Of a stretch of 64,000 nucleotides of DNA, positions 1 through 13,700 are shown piece by piece. The translations under genes were made by a program, and so were the position numbers. The stretch's first letter is position 1, and every line of letters begins with the position of its first letter. Origin of the DNA: Sitta carolinensis (lineage: Eukaryota; Chordata; Aves; Passeriformes; Sittidae). The notes below the pieces were generated by a model. That model did not search any database, was not told the origin of the DNA, and was given only the letters and a program-made list of their open reading frames with translations. The stretch spans positions 22,910,001 through 22,974,000 of the forward strand of contig CM063288.1 of NCBI GenBank assembly GCA_032173965.1. The letters are read 5' to 3'.

Positions 1-702
1 AGTAGCATATTGCCAGTAGTTAACTCGTTTTTATCCCTGTATTGTTTTTCTGAAGTTTTGTTTGGACTTCTGACTGGCTGATGTGATTTTTTTTTTTAAA
101 CGCTGCAAATGAGACCTATAAACTAAATAACCATGGCATGTCACTTAACATATTACTTCCAGTTAGGCCTGGCTTAGAGGTATTAAGTTGTGGTTGTGCA
201 TATAGACAAGGGGGCTGTTAAGGCTGCACATATGGGGAAGATTTGGAGATAACTCTGCACTAAGGACATCCTAAGTGAGAGCTGTTTATGTTTACTTTAA
301 ATGAAATAGTTCCCATAGGAAAATGGTGTGAGATCTTGTAATTAGAAGTTACTACATAATATTTATTCATGGGAAGAAAGTCTAGAGCTAAGTCTATTTT
401 AGGTCACTACTGATAGGCCTGGTCAAAGGCAGAAAAACTGTGTCATGTGCAGATTGTCATTTTAAGGGACCATTGAAAGACTGAATGAGGCCATGAAGAA
501 AAAGAAGTTGTATCAAGAAGTATTGTATTCAGAAGAAATAAAGTTTATACTGGTTCTGGCTGGGATGCATGGCTTCACTCTCAGGCATGTTTCATTACTC
601 CAGTTGTCACTCTGAGCAAAGTGAGTTGTGTGGTACCACATAGAGATGGCAGATACACAAGAATGGCTGCCTATTCTCATGTTCTGATCTGTGTTTTTAC
701 AG
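1..702 (+). other. OSBPL6: OSBPL6 intron (partial)
   Basis: AT-rich sequence ending in a pyrimidine-rich stretch and the acceptor AG at 701-702, directly before the first coding exon in the window. No open frame with family resemblance is visible on either strand. It is inferred to be the 3' part of an OSBPL6 intron whose upstream exon lies outside the window. Confidence 0.8.
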
Positions 703-3700
703 GTTCTCATAGCTGCCTTTGCAGCATCAGGCTATGCCTCTACATACTTTAGAGCAGGAAGCAAGCCATTTAACCCAGTACTTGGTGAAACTTATGAATG
801 TATTAGAGAAGACAAAGGTTTTCGATTCTTCTCAGAGCAGGTAAAGCTTGTTTCTAGATAGACACTCCTGTTTAGATGTATATTTTTTGTTCTTCATTTT
901 ATAGAATAATCCCATTTTTTCTTTATACTTAGAATGGTTTGCTTTCTTAGAAGTAAATAAATATTGTTAATATGAGTGGACTTCATTAAATGCTAGAAGG
1001 AATACATTTTTATAGTAATCACAAGGAACTATTTTTAAGTACAGAGTTTTAAGTACAACCACTTAAGTTGTTTTCTGTTTTCATAGCAACATAGGCTATT
1101 TAGTAATTTCATATTGCAATAACAATTTTACTGTCTTTCGAATGAATATTAAATGGTTTTAACCCAACCAAACTGTTTTTCAGGTTAGCCACCATCCGCC
1201 CATTTCAGCCTGTCACTGTGAATCGAAAAACTTTGTGTTTTGGCAAGGTATACTTTTTAATTCAAAATCATAACTGCTTTTTTATTGTCAAGTAAAAACT
1301 TTGTAAAAGCTGAGTTTTGCATTTGGAACTTACTCAGAATTTCTATACTCGTTGTTTTGAAGTGACATATTATAAACTGGTGATCTGATTTATTTTACTC
1401 AAACTTCTCATTAAGGGTGAGCAAACATGTTACAACTTCCCCTGTCACTTGCAGGGGAAGTTGTAACGTGTTTGCTCACTCTTAATGATTTTCCTTGTAC
1501 CTACTGGCATATGCCTTTAATTTGTTGCACTAGACATTTGACAATCATGCAGCACAGACATGATTCTTAATTTATGTAACATTTAGTTTTTATTACCTAA
1601 CGTAATCTTCTAGTATTTTTTTCTTTCGTATTTTCATGGCAAATTCATGCTATCTACTGCCCTGTTTTGAATTGGCTAGTCTAGCACAGATGGTCTGGTG
1701 CCACACAGAACAGTGCAAGGGGGAGACCTTGGTCATTTCAGTTTTTTAAGTATTTCACTATTATATTCAGATATCAGGTGGAAAAACAAATTCTGGGGGA
1801 AATCAATGGAAATTCTGCCTGTTGGAACCTTGAATGTGACTCTTCCAAAGTAAGCTACTGTCCTCTCTCCTCTTATTTTCAGTCTTTGGTGCACTCTAGT
1901 CTGTGCTGCCTTCTGAATGGGTTGGGGCAAGTGTAAGAAGATGTCACGTGGATTGTACTGGGGAGAGTTGGTGCCCAGCTCTAATCTCTCCTTAGCGTTC
2001 AGGAGGGGTAATGGAACATTTTTGAGCCTGAAGATCCATTTTTGGTTTTGGAGGAAAAATATGCACTCTAGAAAGTGATGGAGAGAGGGGGATAGGAATG
2101 TTTTGGGAGAGAGAACCCATGTTTTATATGCACAGTGTGATGAGCCGTTCAGAACAAGGCTGCAGTGCAGGACTGTCAGCAGCTGGTGCTGTCCTGGGGC
2201 TCTCGTTGTGTCCTGTTTTAGGACCACTGAGTGCCACCGAGTGTTCCCTCAGAGCAATCAGACCATGAAAAGTCTTTTTTCAAAATGTGGATAAACCAAA
2301 GTATATTCTTCATACTTTGTATGAAGATGTTGCCAGAGTAGTGAGAAGCTGTAGCTTCATCACCAGTGAGACTAGTTGCAGCTTATAAATCCTAAGAATA
2401 TGCAAGGAGGGGGTACTTTAACGTCTTCTGGTTTTGCAGTGGTGTTCTTGCTCCTGTACATTGCAGCCAGACTTTCTTTCTGCCTCTAACAGTACAGTAT
2501 CACTTCACCTCTTTATCCATCTCATGAAATAGAAGTAAATGCACTCTGGAACAGCTTTGTCTTCTCTCTTCATGCCTTTCCCTAAACTCTGAAGGAGAAT
2601 GTGCTTTGCACAATATAATTCTTTGCTTTTATTCTTTGATGTTAGAGATGCTCTGACTGGATAGTTATTACAAAGGGAAAGGGAGGATGTGCCAGTGTGC
2701 TCCTGGCTTCCTGCTTCCTTTCCTTGACCTTTTTTTCATATTTATTTTGCTCTAATTGTGATTTAATTACATTTTCTGCTTATAGTCTCAATTCAGCCTT
2801 ATGTTGATCAGTGGGTCACTGTCCTGCACCTATAGGAATTGTGACCAAAGCACTTCATGCTCTGAGGACAGTGAATAGGCCATGCCAGGCTTCAGTGGTT
2901 CACAATGTGTTTATTTGTAGTTTATAGCATCTTTCTGTAGTTCTGTGCACTGCAGCTTAGGTGAGCTTCTCTAAGGAGGATTAGTAATGTACCCAGATAC
3001 AGGACTGTGTCATCTGTGCAGGTGTTTTTGGAAAATACGGTCTGTTTTTACAATAAAGGAGCAATGTTTTACTTTTTTGTCAGTAATGATCATGATGAAT
3101 AGATGTTACCAACTACTTCTTAATCTGTTCTTAGGTATGGAGATTACTATGTCTGGAACAAAGTCACTACTTGCATACATAATATTCTTAGTGGAAGGAG
3201 ATGGATAGAGCACTACGGAGAGATAACTATCAGAAATACAAAAAGCAGTGTTTGTATTTGTAAGCTCACTTTTGTCAAGGTAACATATGGATGCTAATAT
3301 ATATCTTATATTCATATAACTGCATAATTTAAGGATACATCAAGCTGCTTCTTCACTATTCCTGAAGTCCACATTCCACAATTTCTCTTTTATTTCTTTT
3401 ATCAGTATTCATAAAATGTAAACTGTCAATGAGAATGCTGTCAATTAGTATGATTCTATTCCATTGAACATTTGATATCAGTGTGTTCCATTGCTGTATA
3501 GCTGTGTGCTGTACTGTTGCCGGTTTTCGATTAAAAATGAAATGTCTTTTTTTTTATATTACCACAATGAAAACACAAAGTCACTATACACTACTATGCC
3601 ATTTTACTTCTCCTTCTACTAGAATTTATCAGTCAGTATTTTATGTCTTTAAATTACATATTGCTGCTTTGGTTCATAGTATTTTAATATCCAGGAAAGA

Positions 3701-6700
3701 AACATATCTAAAAAATAGAAGTCTATATAGCTATGTTACTATCAAGTATTTTCCCTAAAAATAAATTTGTCTTCACATTGCAACAAAAGACATCAATACC
3801 ATTGCAGTGTTAGCAATGGGGTGTTAATATAAATCTGAAATTTGTGTTTTGATGGATAATCTGAGGATGGGAAACTGGCTCATGGATGAAGGTGTTAAGA
3901 GCTAAATATGTCTAAGGAAAGCGAAACAAAGAGACACAGAAAGAAACAACATGTATTACTGGCTGAATGTGTTCCCTGCTGTATACAGTAGTGTTCAGCA
4001 CCCATGAAGGGATTCTTGTACAAGCACAGGTATGTTCAATACCTCCTCATGTAGGAAGAGGACTGTTAGCTGGCTCTGACAGGCAAAGGGTAATTTTTGC
4101 AGGTTTGTATGGGATTTGGTTTAATGAGTGACAATGTGGTTCCCAGATGTGCAGATAATTTAAATACTTTTATGTCAAAACCACATTCAAATTATGCAGT
4201 TTCTCCTATACTAAATCAGGTAGCCTTAGGACCATATGGTTTTTGACTTTTGGTATTCTTAGTTCCAGGTGAGCTGTTCCAACACAGAATTTGGACAGTC
4301 GGCACCACGTGCTAAGATACATTCATTATGTGTATTGGTACAATGGGTTGTTGGAAAACAGTGTGAGCTAGTAATTCTTGGTTACACTTGCAGGTGAACT
4401 ATTGGAATTCAAATGTAAATGAGGTCCAGGGTGTTGTGATAGATCAAGAAGGGAAGGTGGTTCACCGCCTTTTTGGAAAGTGGCATGAAGGCCTCTATTG
4501 TGGGGTTGCACCTTCAGCCAAATGCATATGGAGGCCAGGTAAGGAGCTTGTAAAACACTCTGGAAGGTGTTGTAGGGTAAGCCTAAACTTTGTGAAGATG
4601 TTTTAGCCTTCATTTTAAATACACAAAATAATACTAGAAAAATTAAAATCCCTGTCTAGACAAATAACGATTTACAGGAGTTTATAGTAATGGTAAATGG
4701 AAATGTTCTTACAGGGCATAATCGTTAACATCTCAGTCTGACTCCTGGTCAGATGTGCTGGGACCTTGGGGTCAACAGAAGAATAAAATTAAGAAATTTA
4801 AGGCACCTGGGTTGGCCTGTCTGATTTCTTACAGAGAGCAGGGTAACTTTTATTGGGTTCAACAAATAGGGGTTTATTGAGTTTGTTGTCTTAATGCTTT
4901 ACTAGCCTAAAGGATTGGTCTTCAGAGGTGGTGAGTATCTGGAACTTTCAGGATCTGATTTCAGCTTCCTGCTTGCTTAGAGGCCTGAAGTTGAATTAGT
5001 CTTCCTTTGAATCTGTATCTTTCATACATGCATTATCCAGGAATTATTGTTCTTAGAATTTTGAATCTACTTTGTATTTATGGTATTTTGAACCCTACTT
5101 TGCACCCTGCTCTCTGCATTGTCTGTTCTGACTCCTTGTAGTGGTGAATCAGTCTGTGAGTGTGTGCTAAGTTCCAAAATGAACTCTAAAGTTCAGTTAA
5201 AGTTGGGTTATAGACAGACATTTGATAAGCCCACTTTCTGGGGACAAGAAACTGGTTTTAACTGGAAAATCTTGAAAACGTTAGGGTTTTTTATTTAAAA
5301 TGGAAGGAAGATCATAAAAGTTTTGAATGTATTAGCATGCACTTACAATATCTGCAGGATAAGCAGTTGATATTACTATTTAGTGAATTTTGTTTCACCT
5401 AGAGAATAGCTTTTGATGTTTTTTAATTGTAAGAGTAAAATATATTTATTATTTTTCTGTTAAAAGTTTATAAATAAAGGGATGCTTATTTAGAGTAATA
5501 GCTTAAAAAGCTTTTTTCTTTGTCTTATCTATTCAGGCTCCATGCCAACCAATTATGAGCGTTATTATGGCTTCACAAGGTTTGCTATTGAGCTCAATGA
5601 ATTAGATCCTTTACTGAAAGACCTTCTTCCTGCAACAGATGCACGATTCAGGCCAGATCAAAGGCAAGAATGCTTTTTTATACATTTAATATTTGTTGGG
5701 CTCAAGGCTGAGTTTGGCTGAGTCTTGAATTTTGTCTGTATCTTCACTGCAGTCCGAATTAAGCTGTAGAGGATTCTGCTAGTAGAGAAGATAATATTGC
5801 ACTCAAATTTCTGCTTAACCCAGCTAGTGGAAATTAGAAAGCTTCTTGTTGATGCTGTAGAGCTATAAAGCAACCTCGGGGTAGATTCCTCATGACAAAC
5901 TGAAAAACAGGCTCTGAAATGCCGTGCACTTCTGCTATGGATGGAAGCAACACTAATTCCCTCCAAATTCTCAGTTCGTAGTCCTTCAGTGTTTGTGATA
6001 TGCTGAAGCTGCTGAACAAAGCGTGTGCCTTAGGCTGTAGGTCAGGTACACGGAGCTGGGGAGTCGCGTCTCAGGCTCCATCTGAAAGTGCAGCACGACA
6101 ACACGCTTGGCTTCTGCTTGTCTTTTGTGATCATTGGTGCTGGAAAATCCCTTGGACTACACACTGTGTGATAGGGCCTGCTGTTATTCCTACAGGCTTC
6201 TGGAGGAAGGAAATATAGAAGCAGCAGCATCTGAGAAACAAAGAATAGAGGAACTCCAGAGAGCTCGGAGGCGGTACATGGAAGAAAATGGCATTGAATA
6301 TGTACCCAAATTTTTTAAGTGAGTCTATTCATTTAAGTCTCTTTTCTATTGTGTAACTGGATGAAGTACTACAGGAATTACCTCCAACACAGACTGATAA
6401 TCATGAAAGCGTGTAAAGTTGCAGTTTTAAGAAAGACAATAAGATACCTGATACAAACTTCTCTGAAGCAATTTTTACACTGTTAAGCTTCATAACTGGA
6501 TGATCATTTTCTCATAATGGGCCTCAGCTATACAAGCCTTCCTACTAAGTCGTATTAGAAGTATAATATTAGGGTCTGAGATTTAACTAGGGGCTTTTTA
6601 AAGTCGTTGCATGGAAAAGTAATACTCTGTGACCTAACAGCAACATCTCATATATATAAATATAAGAAACATCTGTAACATCTATATATGTGTATGTATA

Positions 6701-7356
6701 CACTTAAAATGCATTTATTTTTGAATGAAGGTGTTTTTTTGTTGGCTATTTTTTAATTAAACATTCTTCTGAAACAAGGAGTAGTCATGCCAAGTAGCCT
6801 CATGTCTAACGTGAGAAATCAGAATAAAAAGACTGAATGTGCTTGATGCAGTTGTAGCATAATGCAAGCAAAATGCAGACAAAAAAATAAATGGTTAAAG
6901 GCTTACATTCTGCAAGCTGTATCTGTTGGATAATCCCCTTCACATAATCAGAATCTATAGTGGACAAATGGGTTTTGTGTTGCTCTAAGACCTGCTCACA
7001 CAAATCAAACAACAGATTTTCAGTCTCGGCTGTTTTCTCTGTCTTCCGCTTTTGATATAGGTAGAGGTTGATTTTTATTTTTAAATTCCTGACTGTTCTT
7101 GTGTTCTTTAGAAATATGAAATTTGATTTAATATTGGGTTAGATCAGAGAAGTGTGTGTAATATGATTTTATATTGCATAAGGGCAATATCTTTGGTCAA
7201 AATTTTTTTCTTCTCTTTATCTCTCTCTTTTTTTTCCCTTTCTACAGAAAAGTTATCGATGCTAATCAAAGAGAAGCCTGGGTTACCAATGAAACCTACT
7301 GGGAACTGCGAAAGGATCCTGGCTTTAGTAAAGTAGACATTCCTGTACTCTGGTAA
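703..7356 (+). CDS. OSBPL6: Oxysterol-binding protein-related protein 6 (ORP6), 3' coding exons
   Basis: Eight coding exons give the C-terminal 309 residues in one continuous frame: 703-840, 1184-1247, 1771-1849, 3135-3279, 4394-4538, 5537-5663, 6196-6318 and 7248-7356 (stop TAA). The exons total 930 nt, exactly 310 codons. The product belongs to the OSBP/ORP family, which moves sterols and phosphoinositides between membranes at ER contact sites. The family fingerprint EQVSHHPP is split across the 840/1184 junction (SEQ, then VSHHPP). Other family blocks are [25 protein letters not shown] and the ending SKVDIPVLW. The N-terminal PH domain and FFAT region lie upstream of the window. All junctions are GT-AG except the intron 5664-6195, which uses GC-AG. 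ORP3 and ORP7 are close relatives; the symbol rests on sequence feel plus the neighbouring PJVK-FKBP7-PLEKHA3-TTN order. Confidence 0.93.
1408..1488 (+). repeat. Near-perfect 37-bp inverted repeat with 7-nt loop (candidate pre-miRNA hairpin)
   Basis: The left arm 1408-1444 and right arm 1452-1488 are reverse complements except at two positions, separated by the loop at 1445-1451. In a plus-strand transcript, the OSBPL6 sense orientation, both exceptions become G-U pairs, so the stem is fully paired. In a minus-strand transcript they would be C-A mismatches. The total length of about 81 nt lies within an OSBPL6 intron. It could be a microRNA precursor or a short palindromic element. No flanking target-site duplication is obvious. 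Confidence 0.75.
5664..6195 (+). other. OSBPL6: GC-AG intron of OSBPL6
   Basis: The exon ends CAAAG at 5663 and the intron begins GCAAGA. The acceptor is TACAG at 6195. Only this donor keeps the frame: the codon AG|G (Arg) joins FRPDQ to LLEEGN, as in the ORP family. The donor otherwise fits the strong AG|GCAAG consensus typical of GC donors. Confidence 0.8.
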
Positions 7357-7581
7357 ACTGAGAATGTAGACCTAGTAAACATATCACTCTGAAGAAAAAA
7401 AATAACTATGCACAATACGTTTCTTATAGCTAAGCGTGGTTTGTGGGTCTACAGAAAAACCATATCATACGCATTTATATTCATCTTTATAATGGACTTT
7501 TGGAAGTGCATTAGACCAGGCCTCTGACCACTTCTGGATCTTTCTAATTTTGCAGCAGCCATCAAAACTAAAAAGAAAAAG

Positions 7582-7612
<31 letters not shown>
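7582..7612. repeat. Poly-A tract
   Basis: An uninterrupted run of 31 A residues preceded by an AAAG-rich stretch, within the presumed OSBPL6 3' UTR. It may be a simple mononucleotide repeat or the tail of an old retroposed insertion. No recognisable element body precedes it. Confidence 0.85.
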
Positions 7613-7615
<3 letters not shown>

Positions 7616-10319
7616 AACAGAAACCTTTTAAAGTTTCATACGCTGAAAATTCTGAAATAAAGAAGCAGATGACTTATCCAAGGTCACTCGGAAGAGGTGG
7701 TAAGAGCAAAACTGCAACCGGTGCTTTAAACAGACATTAAGAGTAATACAATTTAAATTAAAAAAAAAAAAAAAAGGAAAGAAAAATAGAAAAAAAAATC
7801 CATTTTGTTTCAACTATTTTTCTTAAAAACTCTTGGGTCACAGCACTGTCATTTCTGGCTTCAGGTTAGTCCTTTGATGTGATGTGCTTGGACTGGCCTT
7901 TGTCAAAAAGATATGCTTTTCCGGAAGCTGTTCCCATTCATATGCCATTGTTCATGCCTTAACAAAATATGAAGATGTACATTAAGTAATTTTAAAATAT
8001 CTATGCTTAGGCTTGTGTGAAGGGCAGATTTTTAAAGCTCTACAATTTTATCACAATATAAATATTGGAAGACCTGCATTATTTGAAATCAAAAGATAAC
8101 CAAACGTAATTGTATTTCAGAGGTATGAGATCTACTGTACATGCTTTAGCTTTGGGATGCTGACTGTATAATCAGACTGAAAAGAAACTGCTAGTTGGTT
8201 GAATTTCAATTTTGATAAATGCATATGAGTTGCTAGTCAGAAAGTTCATATTCTCAATGATCGATGCTGAGATGCAGTCATCACATTTAGTACTGGCTGG
8301 ACATAGACCTTTCAGTGAATCTCATTTTCCCATAACTGTTTATACAATTAGAAATCCCCGAAGCCTTGCAACAGTGTTAAAAGCACAGAAAGATTTCATG
8401 CCTCTGGCTTCTCTCCAGAAGCTGGATAGCACTGTAAATGCAACTGTTTTCTGCCACACAGAGTTTATTTTTCTGACTCTGTTTTTTCCCCATCCACTTT
8501 TCTTCTCTAAATTTATGTTTGAGAGTATGGCAGAGGCTCCCATGTGTTGCAGCTAACAACTTCTGCTTGTGTTGCCAAAACAGCTTTTGTGTAAAGTACA
8601 CTTTACATTTTTTTCATAAAGTGGTTCTATTATTTTTTCATTAAATACAAAGTCTCTTATGTGTTGCTAAGCCTCAGTTAATATAAGTGGGAGAAGACTT
8701 GGCACTTTCTATTTGAAAATCTCTGAAACATTAAACAGTAGGAGGGCAGATCTTAATAAAAGAAAAAACAGTAATTTATTAGATAAGAGCTATACTCCAT
8801 ATGTTATAACCTAGTCTTCCATTTATACATGTGTTATACATCCTACCACTGATGATAGGTTAGATTTCATGCACAGACTCTGTATTCCTTTCTGCCCATA
8901 CATGAATTGCAGTTTTTCTATTTAAGATTGACTCCAGTCCTGAGACCAAAAATAGAATTACTAGATAGGTATGTGATCTGCCAGCAGAGCTGCTTGAGCA
9001 GTTGTCAGTGCATTGCCACACATCCCCAGCTCTCAGCCTGATCCTTCCTTTTTCAGAGTCAGGTCCTATACAACTGAGGTTACTTTGGTTTTTAATATTT
9101 AGTTCTTCATGTTGATTTTATAGCAAAGTAACTAACAGGGCAACTAGCTGCCTATCAGTTCCAATTTCTTCACACAGTTCTTTTATCAGAAAGAACTATG
9201 AAAACCTGCAGAAAATATTAAGTAGAGTTTTTGTGAATTGTGAATGCTCATTAATTTTTTATAAAAATTTGGTATAAAAGTCCATGTGTAGATTAATGGG
9301 ATTTTTTCCAAAGAAAATTTCAAGTTATTCAAAAATGTTATCTTTCTCTTTCCTAGTTGAACCTAGTCTGATTTATTCTTATTTTAGTTCTGCAATTGTT
9401 ATTATAAGAAAATGAAAATATATCAAAGTTGTTTTTTAAAATAATATTTGGTTAAGGTCATCCTACTGGCTTTAATAATATTACACTAGGAATCAAATTG
9501 GCACATTGTGTGTAAAATAGCAATTAATTATTCTATGTAGTTTTCTTCAAAACCAACCTTGTTAAATATTTGCCCATCTTCTGCTCCAGTCTTTGTGTGC
9601 AGTTCACCGTGATATTGGGAAGTATTATGTGTGTATGACTGCAAGCACATTTGAGGGACAGAACTTCATGTCCTCAAATCTTTAGTTTAAATACAGAAAG
9701 ATGGCCTTCAGTTCTACAGCATTCTGGCAGTGCTGTGTGAATGCCATTATTTGCAAGGCAAACTGAAACTTGGTGGACACTAAAAAGGCAATCACAGAAT
9801 TGTTTTCTACAGTTGTTTATTTGACACTCATTGAAAGAAAAATATTGTTAACATTTTTAAAATCTAGAAAATCGGTGATATGGTAAATCTTTTTATTGAA
9901 GGCACTTTCTAAGCCAAGTAGATGTTAAATTAGTTAATTAGTAAGTAGAAAAGACACAAAATGATGTAACACAAGCTATTTGCAGTCTATATCAGTCTAT
10001 ATGAAAAAGTTCTAGCAGATATACCATAAAGCAGTTTCTTTTAGTGCAGAATTCTCTGTATTCTGTGAAAAATCTGTTATTGCATTTTTCCCCTAACATT
10101 GGCAGACATCATGGAATATTTGGTGTTGTTTCTAAAGTGGATAGGTAGGAGAGCTTCTGTCCAAATTATAATTTTCACTCAACCTATGACATTTTGCAGC
10201 ATTGAGTGGGAGGGGATGGTGAGTTTTCCCCATGCCCTGCCTGTGTAGTGCAGAATTGAGTATCCCATGCTGCAAAGAGAGTGCACCACTGGCTGCTTTG
10301 CACCTTTTGTAAATGCCTG

Positions 10320-10720
10320 CTGGTTTTTGGCAGGGCTGCTGCTCAGACATCACTTCCCAGCACGTGGGATTTTTCTGCTCCAGGAGCAGACCTTTCCACT
10401 TCTACTGAACCTCCTGAAGCATTTCCTGGCCCAGTCCTCAAGCTGAGTAGTGTCCTTCTGATTGAAGCGTTGCCATTTGGCATGCCATCTCACCCTTGTA
10501 ATTTGATGTCATCTGTGAACTATTGTCATGTAGTCTTATGTCCTTGTCCAGGTCACTGGTGAGGTGTTGATTGACATGGCCACAGAACTGACCCCTGCAG
10601 GCTGTCCTCATTGCTGGCTGCCAGCAGGGCTTAAAACACTGATCAGTGAGTGCCCTTCAAGCCTGGGATTCAAGCAGTTTTCAGCCCAACCCACTCCATT
10701 CATCCAGGCAGTATTTCCTT
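10320..10720 (-). mobile_element. Degraded CR1 LINE fragment, antisense
   Basis: The plus strand contains, in order, blocks I recognise as the reverse complement of the avian CR1 reverse-transcriptase region: the GCACGTGGGATTTTTCTGCTCCAGG block, the CATCTGTGAACT block, the ACTGACCCCTGCAGG block and the block around 10665-10700. The copy is diverged and has no intact frame. Boundaries are approximate. Recognition is from memory of CR1 sequence. Confidence 0.5.
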
Positions 10721-13700
10721 TTGGAAGGCATGAAAAATGCTATCAAACTCAGTAGATGTAATTGCTATACGCTTGGTAAGTGTTGAAAATTAGTGTAAAT
10801 CATTTGACATTTAAAACCTTTAATGCAATTTAAGAAGTTCTTTCGCTTCAAAGACATATGCTTTTCTCCTGTGTTTTCTCAAAACACTTTGTTCTGTACA
10901 AAATTACACAATACTTATGCTTTAGTTTCACAATAATGAGCTGTACTTTCTATTAATATTTTACAAGTGTACCTTAATTTCTTCCTTGTCCTGGTACTTT
11001 GGATATGATAGGGTAATAGTAGCTATTTTCATCAAATGCAGTGTCTTACAAAGATTTAAATAACTTCCTTCTTATTTTAGATTAGTATTATCAAGATGAC
11101 AGAGTTTTGGCATACCAGAAATTTTTATGTCACAGGAAAAGATGATTTGAGTTGATTTTCATGAAGTATCACTATGATTAAAAAGTCATCTAGGCACCCT
11201 TTCTAATTTTAGACAGATGTAAGTTGCATGAAATAAACTTTTTTGTATTTGGCTTTGAAAGTGCAATTCCCACTATAACTGTCTTTTCATCATACGAATA
11301 ACGTTACCCTTCTTTTTTCTCCTTGAAACTTCTGCCTCTGAATAAGCCTGTATGGCACCTGTGGGTTTCGTGTGAGTAGCACATGCCAGGCATATGTCAA
11401 GTACTGCAGTATGTAAACGTGGCACAGTGTTGAAAGGTATTTTCCTTCCTTCCCTGCTGAGCACTGTCAGTGCTTTATGGAAACAAACTACACAAACCTT
11501 AAGGCAAACGAAGAGCCAGCAATGGTCTGGCCCCCAGGGCACCGGTGAGCACCTTGCATCTGGGCCCTGTCCTTTGCTCCCCACAGAGGGAATGGGATTT
11601 TCTCATCAGAGGAGCCCAGCACAATTGCAGTCCTACACTGAGCTTCTCCTCAAAAAATCAGAATTTTTAGAAATTCTGGAGGGGAGGAGAGGTTCCTTTG
11701 CAATTGCACAATAACTGAGAGGGCTGAATATATCCATTTTCTGTTTTGCAAAACTTGCTCTCACTAGTAAAGACCTATTAGTATAAAGAAGTTTTTATGC
11801 TCTCCTTGTTTTACCAGTGTCTGGTGCAACAATAAACTACAATATTTTATGCCTGTTGGCTGCAGGTGTAATCTGAGGAACAAACATTTTTAGATGCCAT
11901 TACTAATAATGGAGCTGCATAGTTAAAGCAAAAGACAATTTTTCAGATTAAATCCATCTGAAAGTGTATTTGTATTCGTATGCTAAAATGTTAGGAGGGG
12001 TTAAGCTAGAGAGTTTTGCCCACCTGTGGGGAATATGATTAATATTGACAAAAGTGTATCAGAAATGCTGGAATGGCCTCACTGGTAACCTCGTGTTACA
12101 CACAGACCCATGAAAAAGCTGAGGAAATTGGTTTGTCATAACTACTTACCTTGGCAGCTACTGGGGCTGAAAAACAATACCTTGTTTTTTTATTTCTGTC
12201 TGTCATTAAGTAACAGTCACCAAAACTGTGTAAAACTTGAAATTACCCTTCTGTGCATATATTGATAATTTTGAGGTATATTTAGTAAAAAAGTAGTATA
12301 ATTTTCCACTTCACCACTCCTGGTTACTTTTATGGTAATTCAGATACCAGTCAGTATTTTCATGAAGAAAGGGTTGAAGTTTTTCTTTTTTCTTTTTTTT
12401 TTTTTTTTTTCTATGGAAGAATCTAGACTGTGTTAATAAAGGTATAATTATTCCTGGTAAGAGTTATCTCCATAAGCTCCATTACAACAGTGACTGGCAC
12501 CCAGGAGAATGCTGCAAATCTGAGTAAGGTCAGAGAAATTGCACATTTACAGCAATTTATCTTATTTTTGTATTATATATTGTAAGGAATCTACTTACAA
12601 AAGCGAATACATTGTTTACTCTTAAACTACGGTATATAAAACCTTTATTTATTGGCATTAGCATAAATGATATATTTCTTTCATTAAACTGAAAAGTATC
12701 TTTATAAAATGATTTTTATACAGTTCTTGCAAGATTAAAAGGTAATATTGATGTACTTGTGTTTTATATACCAGCCTCTTCCTTTGTCAAATTTTGTGAC
12801 ATCATCTCTCATTTTAAAATTTTTTTTTTTTTAACATTCCTTGCAATCTTTGTCAAACCTCAGAAAAGAAAGGCAAGGGAGAGACAATAATTCACAATGG
12901 TGAAACTAGTCACAGAAGCTCTGTCAGTGTGAGATGTAACAAAACAGGATGTTTTCTGACTTGTAGGGATTAAAATATCAGCAGAGCTGCTGAATTCCTT
13001 TCAGGCTGGTTATCTTAATATCATTTTTCTTTCCACTGATCCATGACAGCATGAAAAAAGGGAAGATTGGAGACATTTGTTCAGAATTAATGCTGAAGGT
13101 GAAGGGAAGATTTATTCCTTTTATAAATGAAAAATTACTGCAGCCAGCATTTGGCTGAAGATGTATTGGTAACGTGGACAAGAGAGAGTTATATAGTCTG
13201 AATATATAATCAGCAGTGTGTAATATGTTCTTTCTGCCCTATGAATAATTCATTGAAGTATGGTAAAGATATTTATTAGTACTCCTGGAGCAATGATTCA
13301 GATGTCTCCTGTGAAACACTAACATGTATTTCCATACTGACTGCTACTTTTAGTGGTCTGCATTGATGAAAGAGGATATCTTATGCTTGTGTATAATGTT
13401 GCTGGCCCAGAACATCAGGCATGCAAAACGGGAAGAGGTGAGGAAATTCCTTCAGAAATTCAGAAGTGGGCAAACTCTCTGAGAATCAAAATGACATGCT
13501 CTACAAGAGCAGAACACAGTGGCAAATATTCAACCAGAACTGTTCTTCACTGAGCTACTTGCTTCTGGTGCCAGTCAGTGTAGCTACACACACGACATCT
13601 TGTTCTGAAATTGCACCTCTTTTTGGGATTGTGCTTTTTAAGATTGTGCTCCCAGGTGTGGCTTTGTCATGCCCACCAAGAGTAATCAGTGATTGAGTCA

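Noticed and set aside
8212..8556. 114-codon open frame after OSBPL6
   Set aside because: It lies in the presumed OSBPL6 3' UTR, no homology is recognised, and an overlapping frame is open on the other strand.
10281..10755. Two open frames of 93 and 63 codons
   Set aside because: They run antisense through a decayed CR1 fragment.
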